This document shows, one piece after another, positions 5,019 to 7,102 of a stretch of DNA of 7,102 nt. This stretch comes from Rickettsiales bacterium (GTDB lineage: Bacteria > Pseudomonadota > Alphaproteobacteria > Rickettsiales > Anaplasmataceae). Below the pieces are notes generated by a model. The model was not told the origin of the DNA. It saw only the letters and a program-made list of their open reading frames with translations, and did no database searches. Where the stretch lies: NCBI GenBank assembly GCA_031266615.1, contig JAISAR010000104.1, positions 1 through 7,102 of the forward strand, in the 5' to 3' direction. The translations under genes were made by a program, and so were the position numbers. Within the stretch, counting starts at the first letter, position 1, and every line of letters begins with the position of its first letter.

Positions 5019-5292
5019 TGATTAATTTTTTTATCACTTTTGAAGGTCTAAAAGAAACTGAATTTCTTGCCTGAACTACTACTTTTTTTGGCGTATTTGG
5101 TATATTTCCTGGCCTTTCCTTCTTTTTTTTAACCAAGAACGTCCCAAAGGATGATATTTTGACTATTCCATCCTTCACTAAGCCCGCCTTTATCTCATCC
5201 AATATATCGTCTACTATTGCAGCAGAGTCTTCTTTTGATAAACCAATTTCTCGATTTATATCCTCAGCTATTGTTGCTTTAGTTACTGTCAT
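5011..5292 (-). CDS. ihfA: Integration host factor alpha subunit / HU-like DNA-bending protein
   Basis: This is a small DNA-bending nucleoid protein of the HU/IHF family. From the preferred start it has 93 residues. The helical dimerisation region is MTVTKATIAEDINREIGLSK... with DILDEIKAGLVKDG. The KISSFGTF turn follows, then the beta-arm ERPGNIPNTPKKVVVQAR and the closing VSFRPS. The arm keeps the RPG and the proline that kinks DNA, but the usual GRNPKTGE is changed to GNIPNTPK, so bound-DNA contacts may differ. The start is placed at the ATG at 5292 because MTVTKA aligns exactly with the family start (MALTKA in E. coli). The likely transcription start falls at about 5315, which would leave the upstream ATG at 5316 without a leader. 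Using 5316 gives 101 residues. IhfA versus HU is decided mainly by the linkage to merR; the partner subunit is not in the window. Confidence 0.92.
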   Translation of the reverse strand: MTVTKATIAEDINREIGLSKEDSAAIVDDILDEIKAGLVKDGIVKISSFGTFLVKKKKERPGNIPNTPKKVVVQARNSVSFRPSKVIKKLINE

Positions 5293-5321
5293 ATCTTTTG
5301 TTGTAACGTAATCCATAATTT

Positions 5322-5349
5322 ATTATAATATGTGAATATAATATAACAA
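5322..5349 (-). promoter_or_regulatory. ihfA: Promoter of ihfA-merR
   Basis: On the minus strand TTGTTA (5344-5349) is followed after 16 bp by a perfect TATAAT (5322-5327). This is the best -10 and -35 pair in the window. The expected start of transcription is near 5315, directly at or just before the most upstream ATG, which affects where ihfA translation must begin. Confidence 0.6.
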
Positions 5350-5370
5350 TTGACTCAAGATTCAGCTACT

Positions 5371-6558
5371 TTATTTTTTAGGGTATGTCTCTTTTGTAGC
5401 ATAGTTTAAAATACTGGCAGTTGCCAATGCTGCAAATATTGTAAGAAGCGCCATTTGATGATCTGTAAAAAGTGCTAGTGTTGATGCTATAATTCCACCC
5501 ACGATAAACATAAATCCATTGATAACAGATGACGACGTGCTAATGCGTTTTCGCTCTACAATTTCACTGCCAACAGTAAAATTAAGCATATGTCCTCCCG
5601 CAAAAAACCCAAACATTAACATACAAGAATATACGATATGAACCGCCAAATGGCTGCATAGTAAAATAATAATCGAAACACCTTGTAACAGAGCAAAAGC
5701 GGAGATTACATGCTTTCTATTTTCAAATAAGTTTGAGATTCGATCTGCAATCGGTGCACCAATTGCAAGACCAAGCCATAACACTGCAGTTGCTATACCT
5801 GACTCCACTGCATCAAGTTCTAAGCTGCTCAGTAGCCTCGGTGCCCACAAGGTGTTAAGTGCTAAAAATGTTCCAAAAGTAATAGCACCCACTATTGAGG
5901 TTATCCAGATATCTCTTAATTTTAGCACTGTGAGTACAGAACATATTACCGTTTTTATGGAGCTTTTTATTGTGTATTTTTCTAAACTTCTTTCTGAGAG
6001 TGCTTCTGGGTAAAAGAACATAAGTACAAATATTGACACGCCAAGTAGTACTATGCACACAATCAGATTTTTCCAATATATACCTTCAGCAAGAAAGCTA
6101 GAGAACAATATTTGAATTACTAGTGCAGAAAGACTTGAGATTGTCTGTACCAGTGAGAACATCAGTCCAAATTGGGCAACGGGAAAACAGATGCTACTTA
6201 TATGAGCAGCCCCAACAAAGCCAAATGACGCTCCAATTGCAATTAACACTTGAGATAAAATTAAATGGGAAAAATTGTCACTATTAATGAGGACGAGAAA
6301 CCCAAGGATCATAGTTGATAATGAGAAAAAGTAGATTCTTTTACTGGAAAAAACATTAAACATTGCCCCACTAACAAACTGTGAGATGGCAAAAGTCCAA
6401 TTATACGCTGAATTTGCCAGTGCAACTTGCGCAATTGTGAGCCCAAGTTCTTTTTCAAGATCTACGCTTATAAAAGTATAAATTATCTGCATATTGCTGA
6501 ATATAACAATCAAGTTACTGATCAGCCAAACGAACCAAGCTTTAACCTTGCTTTCCAT
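5371..6558 (-). CDS. Major facilitator superfamily transporter
   Basis: This is a 395-residue inner-membrane secondary transporter of the MFS type with about 12 hydrophobic segments in two halves separated by a polar loop near 185-215. The cytoplasmic motif A is degenerate in the first half (GAMFNVFSSKR, 64-74). It is better preserved in the second half as GAPIADRISNLFENRK (267-282), with the conserved Asp-Arg. The charged C-terminus ATKETYPKK should be cytoplasmic. The substrate cannot be told from sequence; related symbiont proteins are usually annotated only as MFS. The start is the ATG at 6558 (MESKVKAWFVW), immediately before the first span. A longer in-frame reading from TTG at 6621 adds 21 residues, but that segment lies inside the end of an insertion sequence and overlaps the transposase tail, so I reject it. 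The gene ends about 80 bp before the ATG of ihfA on the same strand, but ihfA has its own promoter. The nearby IS end may have displaced its own promoter. Confidence 0.9.
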   Translation of the reverse strand: MESKVKAWFVWLISNLIVIFSNMQIIYTFISVDLEKELGLTIAQVALANSAYNWTFAISQFVSGAMFNVFSSKRIYFFSLSTMILGFLVLINSDNFSHLILSQVLIAIGASFGFVGAAHISSICFPVAQFGLMFSLVQTISSLSALVIQILFSSFLAEGIYWKNLIVCIVLLGVSIFVLMFFYPEALSERSLEKYTIKSSIKTVICSVLTVLKLRDIWITSIVGAITFGTFLALNTLWAPRLLSSLELDAVESGIATAVLWLGLAIGAPIADRISNLFENRKHVISAFALLQGVSIIILLCSHLAVHIVYSCMLMFGFFAGGHMLNFTVGSEIVERKRISTSSSVINGFMFIVGGIIASTLALFTDHQMALLTIFAALATASILNYATKETYPKK

Positions 6559-6593
6559 AAGATCTGCTTTTATAAGTAATTTATTGATACTAA

Positions 6594-7102
6594 GAGGTTG
6601 TCCGGAAACTAGTAAATTCAAGCATATTCCCTCTTTAACATAACCCTACTCATAGCTAGGTATATGAAATTCTCAGTGGATGTTGTGAGTCTCCTTCGAT
6701 AGCCTTCTATTCCTATTAACCCAAGCAAAAGTCCTTTCTACAACCCATCTTCTTGGCTGTACTTTAAACCCTTGTTCTCTTGTTGGTAGTAGCTCAAGTG
6801 GCGTATCTTTGTGCACCCAAAATCTACATGGAGGCCTTTTAACAATTTCAATATCTATGTCATATTCTTCCTTTATGTGATTCTTTAAATTTCTTCCTTG
6901 GTATCCCATGTCAGCCCACATTTTTTTAACTTTAGTATATTTTGTTCTCATATTGTTTAATGCTATTTTAATACCATCTCTATCATTTTCGTTAGCAGCG
7001 CCTACGTAACAACCTATTATAAAACCCTGAGTGTCTGTAATTATATGCCTTTTTCTACCCTTTACTTTTTTACTTCCATCATATCCTCTAGACCCCCTTT
7101 TT
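6594..7102 (-). mobile_element. IS5-family insertion sequence, one end (runs off the window)
   Basis: The stretch contains a transposase of the IS5 type and ends just after it. The candidate terminal repeat begins with GAGGTTGTCCGGAAAC at 6594, reading inward on the plus strand. It directly follows CTAA (6590-6593), which fits the YTAR target preference of part of the IS5 family, although other members duplicate TA or TNA and the boundary could shift by a base or two. The opposite end and the matching target duplication are beyond the window. It does not look like the common Wolbachia IS5-type element I know as ISWpi1, and I leave it unnamed. Confidence 0.75.
6618..7102 (-). pseudogene. IS5-family DDE transposase, frameshifted near its C-terminus (partial)
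   Basis: The transposase cuts and joins the ends of its element. The reading frame is open from the window edge at about 7101 and gives RGYDGSKKVKGRKRH, then DTQGFI, a WADMGYQG motif holding the second catalytic aspartate, and the VVERTFAWVNRNRRLSK motif holding the catalytic glutamate. It then meets a stop at 6673-6675 after a nonsensical KETHNIH. From about 6692 a neighbouring frame continues with the expected C-terminal sequence STENFIYLAMSRVMLK and ends at a TGA at 6618-6620. The family normally reads SKDYE at the junction, so about 8 bases coding for that segment appear to be lost between 6693 and 6696, shifting the frame. The first catalytic aspartate lies outside the window. The core catalytic region seen here is intact, but the tail is lost, so this copy is probably inactive. 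Confidence 0.88.

Noticed and set aside
5855..6076. Reverse open frame of 73 codons within the MFS gene in another frame
   Set aside because: It overlaps conserved transmembrane segments of the transporter and has no family features.
6559..6621. N-terminal extension of the MFS transporter starting at TTG 6621
   Set aside because: The 21 residues are encoded by the IS end and overlap the transposase stop; the ATG at 6558 sits correctly before the first membrane span.
1..7102. CRISPR array, prophage or toxin-antitoxin module
   Set aside because: No regularly spaced repeats, phage structural genes or paired small toxin and antitoxin genes are present.

Overview
The window is AT-rich bacterial DNA and most likely comes from Wolbachia or a very close relative (Rickettsiales, Anaplasmataceae). 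The reasons are the base composition, the ihfA-merR pair typical of Alphaproteobacteria, the divergent but complete housekeeping proteins, weak Shine-Dalgarno signals, and an IS5-family insertion sequence in an otherwise compact genome. The organism is inferred from these traits, not from a database match. Almost everything is on the minus strand; only one gene reads forward.

From the left: the first 39 codons of elongation factor Tu (tuf) run off the window edge. It is preceded, in transcription order, by tRNA-Tyr(GTA) and tRNA-Gly(TCC), and further upstream by carA, the glutaminase subunit of carbamoyl-phosphate synthetase. A divergent intergenic region of about 200 bp separates carA from a forward gene for a small, unrecognised two-hairpin membrane protein. 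That gene converges on the ribosomal cluster rpmI (L35) - rplT (L20) - fmt (methionyl-tRNA formyltransferase). This cluster has its own visible promoter and lacks the infC gene that precedes rpmI in many bacteria.

Next comes a small orphan protein resembling the alphaproteobacterial PAS_5 family. A 188 to 200 bp non-coding stretch with a strong hairpin follows, and then the overlapping ihfA-merR pair of DNA-binding regulators, which has a near-consensus promoter. Beyond that is a 12-helix MFS transporter. Its upstream flank is occupied by the end of an IS5-family element whose transposase has suffered a frameshift near its C-terminus. The element runs off the right edge.

Most of the window is ordinary core genome: translation (tuf, two tRNAs, L35, L20, Fmt), pyrimidine and arginine precursor synthesis (carA) and nucleoid or regulatory proteins (IhfA, MerR). 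The items most worth a second look are the IS boundary and its effect on the MFS gene, the start site of ihfA relative to its promoter, the orphan PAS-like protein, the hairpin block after merR, and the internally repeated membrane protein. I found no convincing undescribed multi-gene system.
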